Assembly (NCBI RefSeq): GCF_000235425.2
Contig: NZ_KI912266.1
Coordinates: 4,658,787 to 4,722,786 of the forward strand
Source: Pseudofrankia saprophytica
GTDB taxonomy: Bacteria > Actinomycetota > Actinomycetes > Frankiales > Frankiaceae
Reading direction: 5' to 3'
Length of the DNA: 64,000 nt
Each line of letters begins with the position of its first letter. The stretch's first letter is position 1. This document shows positions 36,770 to 44,440 of this stretch, in pieces. The translations under genes were made by a program, and so were the position numbers. The notes beneath the pieces are model-generated. The model did no database searches. It saw only the letters and a list, made by a program, of their open reading frames with translations, and was not told the DNA's origin.

Positions 36770-37963
36770 TCAGGCGGTCGCGGGGCGCTTGGGCAGGTGG
36801 CCGGCGCGCACCAGGCAGCCGAGGGTGTCGCAGATGACGCGGGTCGCGATCAGTGCGGTGATCTCGGCGTTGTCGTACGGCGGTGAGCACTCGACGACCT
36901 CGATGCCGGCGAGCGGTTTCGCGTCCGCGATGATCTGGATGAACTTGAGGACCTCGCGCGGCAGGAAACCGCCGGGCTCCGGCCAGCCGGTGCCGGGGAC
37001 GAACGCGGCGTCGAGGCAGTCGACGTCGAACGACAGCCAGACCGCGTCGGTGCCGTTCCAGGCGACCTCGAGCGCCCGCTCGGCGGCGGCCTCGATGCCC
37101 ATCTCCACGCAGTCGGTGACCGTCATGATCGTGGTGCCGCGCTCGCGGCCGACCTTCACACCGGGCCGGGGTGCCTGCCAGCCGCCGATGCCGATCTGCA
37201 CGAGGTTCTCCGCCGGCACGTTCGGCAGGTCGGTGGCGTGGAACCAGGGCGTCGTGTGCATCCGCTCGTCGAGATCGGTCTCCTGCGTGTCGACGTGGCG
37301 GTCGAAGTGGATGATCCCGAGCTTGCCGCCGTCCAGGTTCTCGGCGACGCCCTTGGTCGTCGGGTAGCCGATCGAGTGGTCGCCGCCGAGGACCACCGGG
37401 AAGGCGCCGGAGGCGTAGACGTGCGAGACGGCCTTCGTGATCTGGTCGAAGGTCTTCTCGATGTTGGCCGGAATGGTGAACACGTCGCCGACGTCGGCGA
37501 TGGTGATGGACTCGCGCAGGTCGACGCCGAGCTCGAAGCTGTACGGGCCGTAGAGCGCGGAGATCTTCCGGATGCCCTGCGGGCCGAACCGGGTGCCGGG
37601 GCGGTAGGTCGTGCCGCCGTCGAAGGGCGCGCCGAGCACGACGACGTCGTACTCGCCGCACCTGCGCACATCCTCCACGTAGGGCGCCTTCAGGAACGTG
37701 TTGATGCCGGCGAAGTGCGGCAGCTCTCCCCGGGAGAACGTCGGGATACGCCGGTCGACGATGGAGTCGGCGCCGGGCAGGCCGAACTCCAGGCCGCGGG
37801 CGATCTCCTCGTCCCATTTCGTCGTCGGCAGCGCCTGTTCGGCCGCGACGGCGTAACGGGCCTCAGGGCCGTAGTTCTCGTGCAGCGCGTCGGTCGAGAA
37901 GCCCTCCGGAAGATGGCGGTGCGGACGGCCGTGACCATGGGAGTGGGAATGCGGATCGCCCAC
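36770..37963 (-). CDS. gdmH: Ureohydrolase, probable nickel-dependent guanidine hydrolase
   Basis: A 397-residue ureohydrolase, longer than agmatinases (about 310) and similar in length and layout to GdmH guanidine hydrolases, which split guanidine to urea and ammonia using Ni2+. Metal ligands are visible: GGDHS (H196), DRHVD (D221, H223, D225) and SFDVD (D313, D315), followed by FVPGTGWPEPGG. DRHVD instead of the common DAHxD, and TTPWFHAT after it, fit GdmH as I remember it. The N-terminus is His-rich (PHSHSHGHGRPHRH), a possible nickel site. AAGGAG precedes the GTG at 37963, and a guanidine-I riboswitch lies in the leader. No HypA/HypB-like chaperone gene is in the window. Guanidinobutyrase or agmatinase are less likely alternatives. 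Confidence 0.85.
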   Translation of the reverse strand: MGDPHSHSHGHGRPHRHLPEGFSTDALHENYGPEARYAVAAEQALPTTKWDEEIARGLEFGLPGADSIVDRRIPTFSRGELPHFAGINTFLKAPYVEDVRRCGEYDVVVLGAPFDGGTTYRPGTRFGPQGIRKISALYGPYSFELGVDLRESITIADVGDVFTIPANIEKTFDQITKAVSHVYASGAFPVVLGGDHSIGYPTTKGVAENLDGGKLGIIHFDRHVDTQETDLDERMHTTPWFHATDLPNVPAENLVQIGIGGWQAPRPGVKVGRERGTTIMTVTDCVEMGIEAAAERALEVAWNGTDAVWLSFDVDCLDAAFVPGTGWPEPGGFLPREVLKFIQIIADAKPLAGIEVVECSPPYDNAEITALIATRVICDTLGCLVRAGHLPKRPATA

Positions 37964-37980
37964 GGAACTCCTTATGGCGG

Positions 37981-38022
37981 AGCCCGGCTGGAGGCAGCCA
38001 GGCCTGGCTGGCCTCCCGGGCT
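37981..38022 (-). promoter_or_regulatory. Riboswitch expression platform hairpin
   Basis: On the minus strand the aptamer's 3' end AGCCCGGGAGG (38022-38012) can pair with CCTCC and CGGGCT (down to 37981) around a CAGCCAGG/CCTGGCTG core. This hairpin consumes the conserved aptamer motif, so it and the ligand-bound aptamer exclude each other. No U-run follows, so U-independent termination or blocking of the ribosome site is likely. A small CTCC/GGAG stem also covers the AAGGAG site. Confidence 0.75.
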
Positions 38023-38145
38023 TTTGTCCCGCCGTGGAACGGCGCGACCGCGTCGGCGTGCCCTTTCCCGCCCGGACGCCGACTGGCCGCCCCGTCTCGC
38101 CTCTCGGTCCAGGCTCGCTCTCGCGACGGAACCCTAGGCGCGCCC
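38011..38145 (-). promoter_or_regulatory. Guanidine-I (ykkC) riboswitch aptamer
   Basis: Read on the minus strand, the three conserved parts of the guanidine-I aptamer occur in order: CTAGGGTTCCG (starting near 38137), CTGGACCGAGAG (38112-38101) and ACGGCGGGACAAAAGCCCGGG AGG (near 38034-38012). These match the class as I know it, including the GGACAAAAGCCCGGGAG block. It lies 48 bases upstream of the ureohydrolase start. Free guanidine normally switches such leaders on. Confidence 0.95.
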
Positions 38146-38321
38146 CACCCGTGGTGAGTCGAGATCAGCAAAGCCCTCCGGTGTCACCGAATCCGAACAC
38201 CGGTGTTGCGACTTCGTGAACATCCGGGCCGTCGGCGCCGTACGAGGCTCCCGGACCGGCCTGGGAGGGCAGGCGGAGCAAGCCAGTCCGCCCAGGCCGG
38301 GTCAGGCCAGCCTGGTCGCCG

Positions 38322-38350
38322 GGCCAGGCCGGCCCTCGCCCGGCCTGGCC
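38322..38350 (-). terminator. Terminator of the PAS-GAF sensor gene
   Basis: A perfect 11-bp stem (38322-38332 with 38340-38350) and 7-base loop start 10 bases after the sensor stop codon. It is GC-rich without a T-run. It also separates the sensor transcript from the guanidine riboswitch transcript downstream on the same strand. Confidence 0.75.
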
Positions 38351-38359
38351 GGCGCGGCC

Positions 38360-40492
38360 TTAGGCGTAGGGCGGGCGCAGGTCGAAGATGGTGCGGCGGA
38401 CCTCGTCGATGGTCTGGTCGAGATCGGCGATCGCTGCGGACAGCCGGCCGGTGCCCGGCTCGGCGACCAGGCGGACCAGCGACTGCAGCCGCAGGCCCAC
38501 TGAGAACAGCCGCTGGATGACGAGGTCGTGCAGCTCGCAGGCGATCCGGTCGCGGTCCTCGAAGACCGCGAGGCGGGCGCGGTCCTCCTGCATCTGGGCG
38601 AGCTCGACGGACGCGGCGACGATGTTGGCGACCGACTGGACGAAATGCGCCTCGTCCTTGGTGAAGTATCGGCGGGCGCCGCTGTGCGCCGCCAGCACGC
38701 CGAACGCCCGGCTGCCGACGCCGATCGGCGCACCGACCGTGGCCACCGTGCCATCGCCCTGCAGCCAGCCCTCCGGGGCGATGTCCGCGTGGCCGGACAG
38801 GTCGTCGATGACGAGGGGCTGGCGGGAGGAGAGCACCTTCGAGACGTACGAGCCGGGGGCGGCGGAGACCGCGCCGGCGGCCCAGGCCCCGCCGACGCGG
38901 CCATAGCAGGCGCGCACATGCGCGTGGACGTCGCCCGTCAGCCGGGTGCCGGGGCCCACGTCGGCGTCGGCGTCGGTGGCCTTGGTGACCACGACGCCAC
39001 CCGAGCCGGCCGCGGCCTGCTCCTGGGTGTCGCCGAACGGGCCGCCGCGGGCCCGGCCGCTGGCGGACGAGGCCGCCTCGAGGCACTCGATCAGGTCGCA
39101 GCGCTCGACCGCGAGCGTGGAGGCGACCAGTTCGACGGCCTCGTTCAGCAGGGCGGGCACGTCGAGCGTGGTCAGCGCACGCTGGCCGAGATAGGCCAGC
39201 GCCGCCTGCTGGCGCTCGGCGCGGCGCAGGTCGGTGATGTCGGAGAACACGACGGCGACCCGGGTGCCGCCCTCGTCGCGCAACGGGATCACGGTGGCGC
39301 GCAGCGAGCGCACCGGGCCCGCGGAGGTCAGCTGCGCATCCCCCGTGGCCGGCTGTCCGGCTGTTGGCTGTCCCGCTGTTGGCTGTCCCGCGCCGGCGTC
39401 CTCGGCGGCGGTCGCGGAATCGTCGCCACCGGCGACGTCCGCGCGCCCAGCGAGCACGTCGAGCACGTCGAGGTCGCCGATCTGGGCCTGCTGGGTGCGC
39501 CGGGCCGTGGCGACCAGGCCCCACTCGCCACCGAGCGCGGGCCCGCCGGCCGCGGCAGGGCGCAGCTGGGTGGACAGCACGTCGACGGGGTCGCCGGCCT
39601 GGGTGCGGGTGCCGACGAGCCGGTCGACCACCTGGGACGCCCGGAGCACCGTCAGGTCGGGGTCGTAGATGACGACACCGACAGGCAGATCGTCGATCTT
39701 GCCGCCGGTCGGCACGAGCTCCAGCAGCGCGCTCTGCTCGCCGGCCATCTCCGCCCCGAAGCGGGCGTCGGTGACGTCGATGATCGTGCCCATGTTGCCG
39801 ACGACCTCGCCGGCGTCGTCGCGCAGCACCTTCGCGCGGATCTGCACGCGGCGGTAGGTGCCGTCGACGATGCGGTAACGGGTCTCGTGGTGACAGTGGT
39901 CCGCGCCGCCGACGACGACCGCCATGAACAGGGCGATGGTGTGCTCGATCTCCTCGGGGTGGACATAGGAGATGAACTGACTTCCGAGGCTCTCGGCGAT
40001 GCTGAACCCGGTGAGCCGGGTCCAGGCGGGGTTCAGGTAGGTCCAGCACCCTTCGGCGTCCGTACGGAACACGACCTCGGAGAGGCTGTCGAGCAGGTTC
40101 AGCGCGTCCAGCCCGGCCGCCATCGACGTGCGGGCGGGCGGCGGCGTCGGGCCGTCCGGCACCGGATACCCGGCCGTCGGCGCCGGCGCGGCGGGCGCGG
40201 CCGTCGGTCCCGGCGGTGGCACCGGCCGCAGTGAGGTGCTGGGGGCGGCGGGCGCGGCGCCGGCCGCGTCGGCCATGGTGGCCTGCCAGGCGCCGAATCC
40301 GCTGGCGACGTTCGGTCCGGTGGCGTCCGGGCCCCCCGCGGGCGTGTCCTGCGCCGTGCTGGCCGCGTCGGCCGGCTGGTCCGTCGTTTCGCCCGTCCGC
40401 CCGGCCCCGGCACGCACCGCGTCCGTCATGCCCACGCCATCCCCAGACTCCCCCGGCCCCGGCAAGGTCTCGGTCAGCACCCAGCGGTTCAT
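38360..40492 (-). CDS. PAS-GAF sensor with phosphoacceptor helix but no ATPase domain
   Basis: A 710-residue soluble sensor protein. After about 120 Pro/Ala-rich residues come a PAS domain (about 125-250, LDSLSEVVFRTDAEGCWTYLNP), a second PAS-like part with a Gln/Pro/Thr-Ala-Gly repeat insert (GQPTAGQPTAGQPATG), a GAF domain (about 440-625, including YFTKDEAHFVQSVANIV) and a HisKA_3-like helix with ELHDLVIQRLFSVGL (H655). The protein stops 55 residues later at FDLRPPYA; no N, G1 or G2 boxes follow, and the next bases do not encode an ATPase in that frame. The HDLV motif resembles DevS/DosS-type kinases. It must borrow an ATPase or act as a phosphotransfer or adaptor protein. Confidence 0.85.
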   Translation of the reverse strand: MNRWVLTETLPGPGESGDGVGMTDAVRAGAGRTGETTDQPADAASTAQDTPAGGPDATGPNVASGFGAWQATMADAAGAAPAAPSTSLRPVPPPGPTAAPAAPAPTAGYPVPDGPTPPPARTSMAAGLDALNLLDSLSEVVFRTDAEGCWTYLNPAWTRLTGFSIAESLGSQFISYVHPEEIEHTIALFMAVVVGGADHCHHETRYRIVDGTYRRVQIRAKVLRDDAGEVVGNMGTIIDVTDARFGAEMAGEQSALLELVPTGGKIDDLPVGVVIYDPDLTVLRASQVVDRLVGTRTQAGDPVDVLSTQLRPAAAGGPALGGEWGLVATARRTQQAQIGDLDVLDVLAGRADVAGGDDSATAAEDAGAGQPTAGQPTAGQPATGDAQLTSAGPVRSLRATVIPLRDEGGTRVAVVFSDITDLRRAERQQAALAYLGQRALTTLDVPALLNEAVELVASTLAVERCDLIECLEAASSASGRARGGPFGDTQEQAAAGSGGVVVTKATDADADVGPGTRLTGDVHAHVRACYGRVGGAWAAGAVSAAPGSYVSKVLSSRQPLVIDDLSGHADIAPEGWLQGDGTVATVGAPIGVGSRAFGVLAAHSGARRYFTKDEAHFVQSVANIVAASVELAQMQEDRARLAVFEDRDRIACELHDLVIQRLFSVGLRLQSLVRLVAEPGTGRLSAAIADLDQTIDEVRRTIFDLRPPYA

Positions 40493-40771
40493 CCCCAGCT
40501 AGACGCCGCACTCAACAGTGCGTGTCTCGATACCGTTCGACACCGTACGCGCCCACACCCCGCCCGTCACGACACGGGTCCGGATCCGTGCAGTCCCACA
40601 CCCGTTTCGCACCTTAGGGCCGACGCGCCGGGACTTATCCCGGGCCGGCGCCGGCGACGTACCACGACGGGCCACACGGCCGCGGCTGATTCGATCAAAG
40701 GCACGACACCCCCCGGGCGCGGCTCTCCCACCGGCCGGGCGGCCGGAATATCCCCGCACACGGCATTTCCC

Positions 40772-40786
40772 GGAGATCAGATCTCC
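40772..40786. promoter_or_regulatory. Perfect palindrome in a divergent promoter region
   Basis: GGAGATC-A-GATCTCC is a perfect 7-bp inverted repeat in an AT-rich patch of the 494-bp gap between the PAS-GAF sensor and the DUF5995 gene. Its position suits an operator for either gene. Apart from the leader hairpins at 40847-40928 I see no gene in the gap. Confidence 0.5.
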
Positions 40787-40846
40787 TTACAGATTATTGT
40801 TTTCACCATCCCGGTCCCGACCCCTCACACACCTTGGTGCCAGGGA

Positions 40847-40928
40847 CTGGTGGAAATCACCCAGCCCATTTTGGGGGACGTTTACCTGTCCCGCGAACAA
40901 ACGCGGGACAATGGGTGGAGTAGTCCAC
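40847..40928 (+). promoter_or_regulatory. Hairpin-rich leader upstream of the DUF5995 gene
   Basis: Three hairpins follow each other in 82 bases: GGTG-GAAAT-CACC (40849-40861); TGTCCCGCG-AACAAA-CGCGGGACA (40887-40910), itself enclosed by CCCATT/AATGGG (40865-40870 and 40910-40915); and GTGGA-GTAG-TCCAC (40915-40928). The start codon is 59 bases on. Such a nested fold suggests a structured 5' leader. I could not match it to a riboswitch class. Confidence 0.5.
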
Positions 40929-40986
40929 GGGTGGTCCCCCTCGCGGCGCATTACCGCCATGGATTTCCGGCCCTAACGTTGGCGCC

Positions 40987-41961
40987 ATGTCATTTTCGAC
41001 CAGGCGTGAGCGGCACATTCCCAGGCACCGGGCGCCGGCGCGCCGGTCCGGCGCGCGAACGTCGGCGGCCCTCGTCCTCGGGGTCGCCGTGGCTGCGACG
41101 GCGACCCTCGGTGGCGGGGCGGCGCGGGCGGACACGCCCGTGGCGCTCACCGGCATCCCCGCCTACCAGCCGTCGCTGTCGGCCTGGTACACCCCGGACC
41201 AGATCAACCACTGCCTGGGTGGGAATCCCGACTGCGTCTCCGTGACGATCGCCCGGATGAACGAGATGCTGGGCGGGCTCGCGGCGACCTGCGACCACCG
41301 GGCACCCTTCGCGCTGGCCTACCTGCGCACGACCCAGCAATACCAGCGGGCCGCCTCGACGCCCGGGTTCTTTCAGGACCCGGCGTTCGTCAACGTCGAG
41401 GACGTGTTCTTCGCTTCCTATTTCTTCAACGCCTACGACAACTGGAACGCGGGCAACACGTCCGCCGTGCCGCGGGCCTGGCAGGTGGCGTTCTCGGCTG
41501 CCCAGAACAAGAGCGTCTCCGGGCTCGGCGACATCCTGCTCGGCATGAACGGCCATATCAACCGGGACCTGCCCTATGTGCTGGCCGGCCTCGGCCTGGT
41601 GGCGCCGGACGGGACGAGCCGCCACGAGGACCATGAGCGGGTCAACATCTTCCTCAACCAGGTCGCCGAGTCCATGCTCGACGAGGCCGCCACCCGGTTC
41701 GATCCGACAATCAATGATCTGAAAAGCCCCTACGGCATCACCTACACGGTGTTCATGCAGATCATCGCCGGCTGGCGGGAGGTCGCCTGGCTGAACGCCC
41801 GCCGGCTGGTCGGCGCGTCGACTCCGGGGCAACGTGCCCTCGTCGAGGCGTCCATCGAGCAGACCGCCGCCGTCACCGCCATCGCGCTGCGCACGGCGTT
41901 CACCTACCTGCCGCCGCTGACCGCCCTCCGCGACGACTACTGCGCCAGCCACCACGGCTGA
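40987..41961 (+). CDS. Secreted DUF5995-like protein
   Basis: A 324-residue exported protein. The N-terminus is basic with RRSGARTS, then a hydrophobic stretch and a signal peptidase site at GGGAARADT. The mature part has ALAYLRTTQQYQRA, FVNVEDVFFASYFFNAYDNW and GMNGHINRDLPYVLAGLGL, hallmarks of DUF5995 proteins, whose function is unknown. HINRDL and later HEDHERVN are His/Asp-rich, which could bind metal (inference). It is preceded by a structured leader and followed by a 14-bp inverted repeat. Confidence 0.85.
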   Translation: MSFSTRRERHIPRHRAPARRSGARTSAALVLGVAVAATATLGGGAARADTPVALTGIPAYQPSLSAWYTPDQINHCLGGNPDCVSVTIARMNEMLGGLAATCDHRAPFALAYLRTTQQYQRAASTPGFFQDPAFVNVEDVFFASYFFNAYDNWNAGNTSAVPRAWQVAFSAAQNKSVSGLGDILLGMNGHINRDLPYVLAGLGLVAPDGTSRHEDHERVNIFLNQVAESMLDEAATRFDPTINDLKSPYGITYTVFMQIIAGWREVAWLNARRLVGASTPGQRALVEASIEQTAAVTAIALRTAFTYLPPLTALRDDYCASHHG

Positions 41962-41977
41962 CACGCCCCGCCGAGAT

Positions 41978-42045
41978 GGCCCGCCGGACAGCCCGCGACG
42001 AGGCAGGACGGGTGAGTCGTTGGGCACACGCCTGTCCGGCGGGCC
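41978..42045 (+). terminator. Inverted repeat after the DUF5995 gene
   Basis: Perfect 14-bp arms at 41978-41991 and 42032-42045 (GGCCCGCCGGACAG and its complement) enclose 40 bases. It begins 17 bases after the stop codon and is the likely terminator, though the loop is long. Confidence 0.6.
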
Positions 42046-42145
42046 CGGGCGCGGGAGACGATCGCGGATGGCGTGAAATGCGCCGTGTACGGCCCGGTCT
42101 GGAGGTCGCCGGGCCGGGTGGGTGTGAGGTGGGAGGAGAGCCACG

Positions 42146-43183
42146 GTGAGGGCACCGGCCCGGGAGTACCCGGAGACGCGGATGCGGGTGGGGCCGATCG
42201 ACCGGGGCAACGGCATGCGGGTGCCGATGCCGGTCGGGCCCTGGATGCTGGCCCCCAGTGGTGACCAGACCGTCGCCGCGCTCGGCGTCATCGTCGACGA
42301 CGCGATCGGGATCGAGGTCCACCACCAGCGGCCGGCCGGCACCCACTCGGTCACCACGGAGCTGTCGGTGGACGTCGTGCTGCCGCCGCCGTGGGCGGGC
42401 CCGGAGCTCGTGGCCACGTCGCGGCTGGTGGGCGCCGGGTCGGCGGACGGGGTGTCACGCGGCGAGGTCCGCGACGGCGACGGGCGGGTGGTGGCGATCG
42501 CGAGCGGCCGCAGCCGGTTCGTGCCCGCGACGGGCATCCACGCCGACGTCGCCGAGGTGGAGCGCGAGCCACCGGACCGGATCGAGCCGGCGGACCACCG
42601 CTCCATCCTCGAGGTGCTCGACATCGCCGACCTGGAGCGCTCGCTGACGTTCGACTTCACTGGGGGCGCCGACACAGGCATTCGTCTCCCGTCGCCGGTG
42701 GACCGCCAGGGCGCCGACACCCGGGTCCCCGCCCCGCGTCCGACCGCCGACGACGACCGGCCGGTACAGGTCGCCGCGGCCGCCTCCCACAGCGGGAAGG
42801 CCGCGGGCGCCACGCTGGCCGAAGGGCCGGCGCTGTCGGCACCGTCGGCGCGGCCGGCGGCGCCGATGGCGGCTCGGCTGGTCGTGCCACCGGTGGAGGC
42901 GTTCGGCAACGCGAGCGGAACGATGCACGGCGGCCTGCTGTTCGCCTGCACGGACCTGGCCGCGGCGGGGCTCGCCGGCGCGCTGGGCTCACTGCCGGCG
43001 ACGGACTACACGACGTCGCTGCGGCTGAACCTGCTGCGCCCGGCCCTGCTCAGCGAGCCGGTGGTCTTCACCGCCCGCGTCGTCAACCGCGGCCGCTCGG
43101 TGAGCGTCTACCGCGTCACCTCCCACGGCGCCGCCGGCCGGCCGTACACCGTCGCCACCGTCACCCGCTCCAGCCGGCCATGA
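42146..43183 (+). CDS. Double-hotdog thioesterase-like protein
   Basis: A 345-residue protein with two hotdog folds. The second (about 245-345) has the PaaI-type motif GNASGTMHGGLLFACTDLAA, and the first (about 20-130) has a degenerate counterpart. They are joined by an Ala/Pro-rich linker of about 60 residues. PaaI-like hotdogs hydrolyse aromatic or acyl-CoA thioesters. The GTG at 42146 has GGGAGGAG upstream. It stands alone, convergent with the MarR-fusion gene. Confidence 0.82.
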   Translation: MRAPAREYPETRMRVGPIDRGNGMRVPMPVGPWMLAPSGDQTVAALGVIVDDAIGIEVHHQRPAGTHSVTTELSVDVVLPPPWAGPELVATSRLVGAGSADGVSRGEVRDGDGRVVAIASGRSRFVPATGIHADVAEVEREPPDRIEPADHRSILEVLDIADLERSLTFDFTGGADTGIRLPSPVDRQGADTRVPAPRPTADDDRPVQVAAAASHSGKAAGATLAEGPALSAPSARPAAPMAARLVVPPVEAFGNASGTMHGGLLFACTDLAAAGLAGALGSLPATDYTTSLRLNLLRPALLSEPVVFTARVVNRGRSVSVYRVTSHGAAGRPYTVATVTRSSRP

Positions 43184-43205
43184 GCGCGGGCGCCCCGGCT
43201 CCCGG

Positions 43206-44303
43206 CTAGGTGAGTGGGGCGATCACGAGGTTCTTGACGCCGCCGGTGAGGGCCAGCTCGTAGCGGTCCTTGCCCGACGCGCGGCCGGAGGGCCAGCTTC
43301 CCTGGGGGCCGAGGTGCTCGCCGTCGACGACGACCTGGCTCGCGCCGCCGCGCAGCCGCAGGTCGACGGGCACGCCGGCCGGCCGCTCGATGCGCAGCCC
43401 CTTCGCCCCGCCCGTCACCGAGATCCGGGCGGGCGGGTGCGGCGGGCCGAGGCGCAGCGCCAGGTGGTTGACGCCCCCGGTCAGCGAGAACGACGTCATG
43501 GCGAGCCCGGCGGTGTCGACGGCGAGGTTCTCGGCGCCGCCACGGACGTAGATGGACCAGGAGACGCGTGGGCTGAGCGTCAGCGTCGACGCCCGGCTTC
43601 CCGGGCGCCACAGTGACCGGTTGCGGCCGAACTGGATCCGCACCTCGGTCTCGTCCGGGCGGGTGGTGACCTGGCTGGTCGGCGCCCCGCCCAGGAAGCT
43701 GCCCTGGTAGAGGCTGTCGCCGGGAAGGTCCGCGTCGCCGGCCACGATCGCCAGGTGCCTGGCCCCGCCGGCCAGGAGCAGCCGGGCCCGCGGGGCCGCG
43801 CCCAGCGGCGCACCCAGCGTGACGGGCGAGGCCGTGGTGGCCGGGCCGTCGCGCAACGACTGCGTCTGGTCGCGCAGCATCTCGGTGGTCGCGGCCAGGA
43901 AGCGCGCGATGGTGCGCTGGTCGGCGGGGCTGAACGTCGTCTGGATGGTCGCGGCGGCGTCGGTCATGGGGCCGAGGAGCACGTCGAGCGCGGCGACCCG
44001 CTCGGCGACCGCCGTCACGATGACTCGCCTGCGGTCGCCGGGGTCGGGCGCGCGGGTGAGGAAGCCGCGCTGTTCCAGGCCGTCGAGCACCTTGGTGATC
44101 GCGCCGGTGGTGAGCCGGGTGGCCGCGGAGAGCTGGCCGGCCAGCCGCGGGCTGGACCGCAGGATCGTGAGCACGGCGAGCTCGGTCGGTGTGAGCCGGG
44201 CGCGCACGCCGGCGGCCGCCTGGAACAGCTGCGCCGCGGACACCAGCTCGCGCAGCAGCGCCTCCAGGTCGACGTCGCCGTCCCGCGCCGGGCCGGCTGT
44301 CAC
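43206..44303 (-). CDS. MarR-type regulator fused to a GGA-repeat beta domain
   Basis: A 365-residue protein, more than twice the usual MarR length. Residues 10-145 are a MarR winged helix (LTPTELAVLTILRSSP, TTGAITKVLDGLEQRGFLTR, DPGDRRRVIV). The rest contains six copies of a strand-turn-strand unit around GGA or GGV: LLLAGGARHLAIVA, IYVRGGAENLAVDT, FSLTGGVNHLALRL, ISVTGGAKGLRIER, LRLRGGASQVVVDG and LALTGGVKNLVIAP. This looks like a beta-solenoid or LiaF-type fold. It is divergent from an ABC-2 exporter and probably represses it, with the extra domain sensing a ligand or making contacts (inference). Confidence 0.88.
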   Translation of the reverse strand: MTAGPARDGDVDLEALLRELVSAAQLFQAAAGVRARLTPTELAVLTILRSSPRLAGQLSAATRLTTGAITKVLDGLEQRGFLTRAPDPGDRRRVIVTAVAERVAALDVLLGPMTDAAATIQTTFSPADQRTIARFLAATTEMLRDQTQSLRDGPATTASPVTLGAPLGAAPRARLLLAGGARHLAIVAGDADLPGDSLYQGSFLGGAPTSQVTTRPDETEVRIQFGRNRSLWRPGSRASTLTLSPRVSWSIYVRGGAENLAVDTAGLAMTSFSLTGGVNHLALRLGPPHPPARISVTGGAKGLRIERPAGVPVDLRLRGGASQVVVDGEHLGPQGSWPSGRASGKDRYELALTGGVKNLVIAPLT

Positions 44304-44364
44304 CGCCGGCTCCCGACAGACCTTGACATCTTGACTGGCACTCTCCCACTATCGCATTGTCTCA

Positions 44365-44440
44365 CTCGCTCAGACAAGTTCTTGCTCAGACAAGTCTCGC
44401 TCACAGGTACTCGCTCACCCGGGTACTCGCGCAGAGAAGA
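44365..44440. repeat. Five-unit repeat array in the marR/exporter divergent promoter
   Basis: CTCGCTCA-like units begin at 44365, 44381, 44396, 44410 and 44426, spacing 14-16 bases. The first two share GCTCAGACAAGT exactly (44368-44379 and 44384-44395), and the next share GGTACTCGC (44406 and 44422). TTGTCT at 44358 pairs with AGACAA at 44372 as an inverted repeat. The array fills the 292-bp gap between the divergent genes and is the best operator candidate for the MarR fusion protein. Confidence 0.7.

Noticed and set aside
35487-37817. One long minus-strand frame joining the guanidinase region to the binding lipoprotein
   Set aside because: The upstream part is out of frame with the clear ureohydrolase; the real lipoprotein starts near 36608.
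40847-40928. A known riboswitch class (c-di-AMP, cobalamin, c-di-GMP) for the DUF5995 leader
   Set aside because: The hairpins are real, but I could not find the conserved core of any of these classes, so I report only a structured leader.
44365-44440. CRISPR-like array in the marR promoter
   Set aside because: Units are contiguous and degenerate with no unique spacers; a promoter repeat explains it better.
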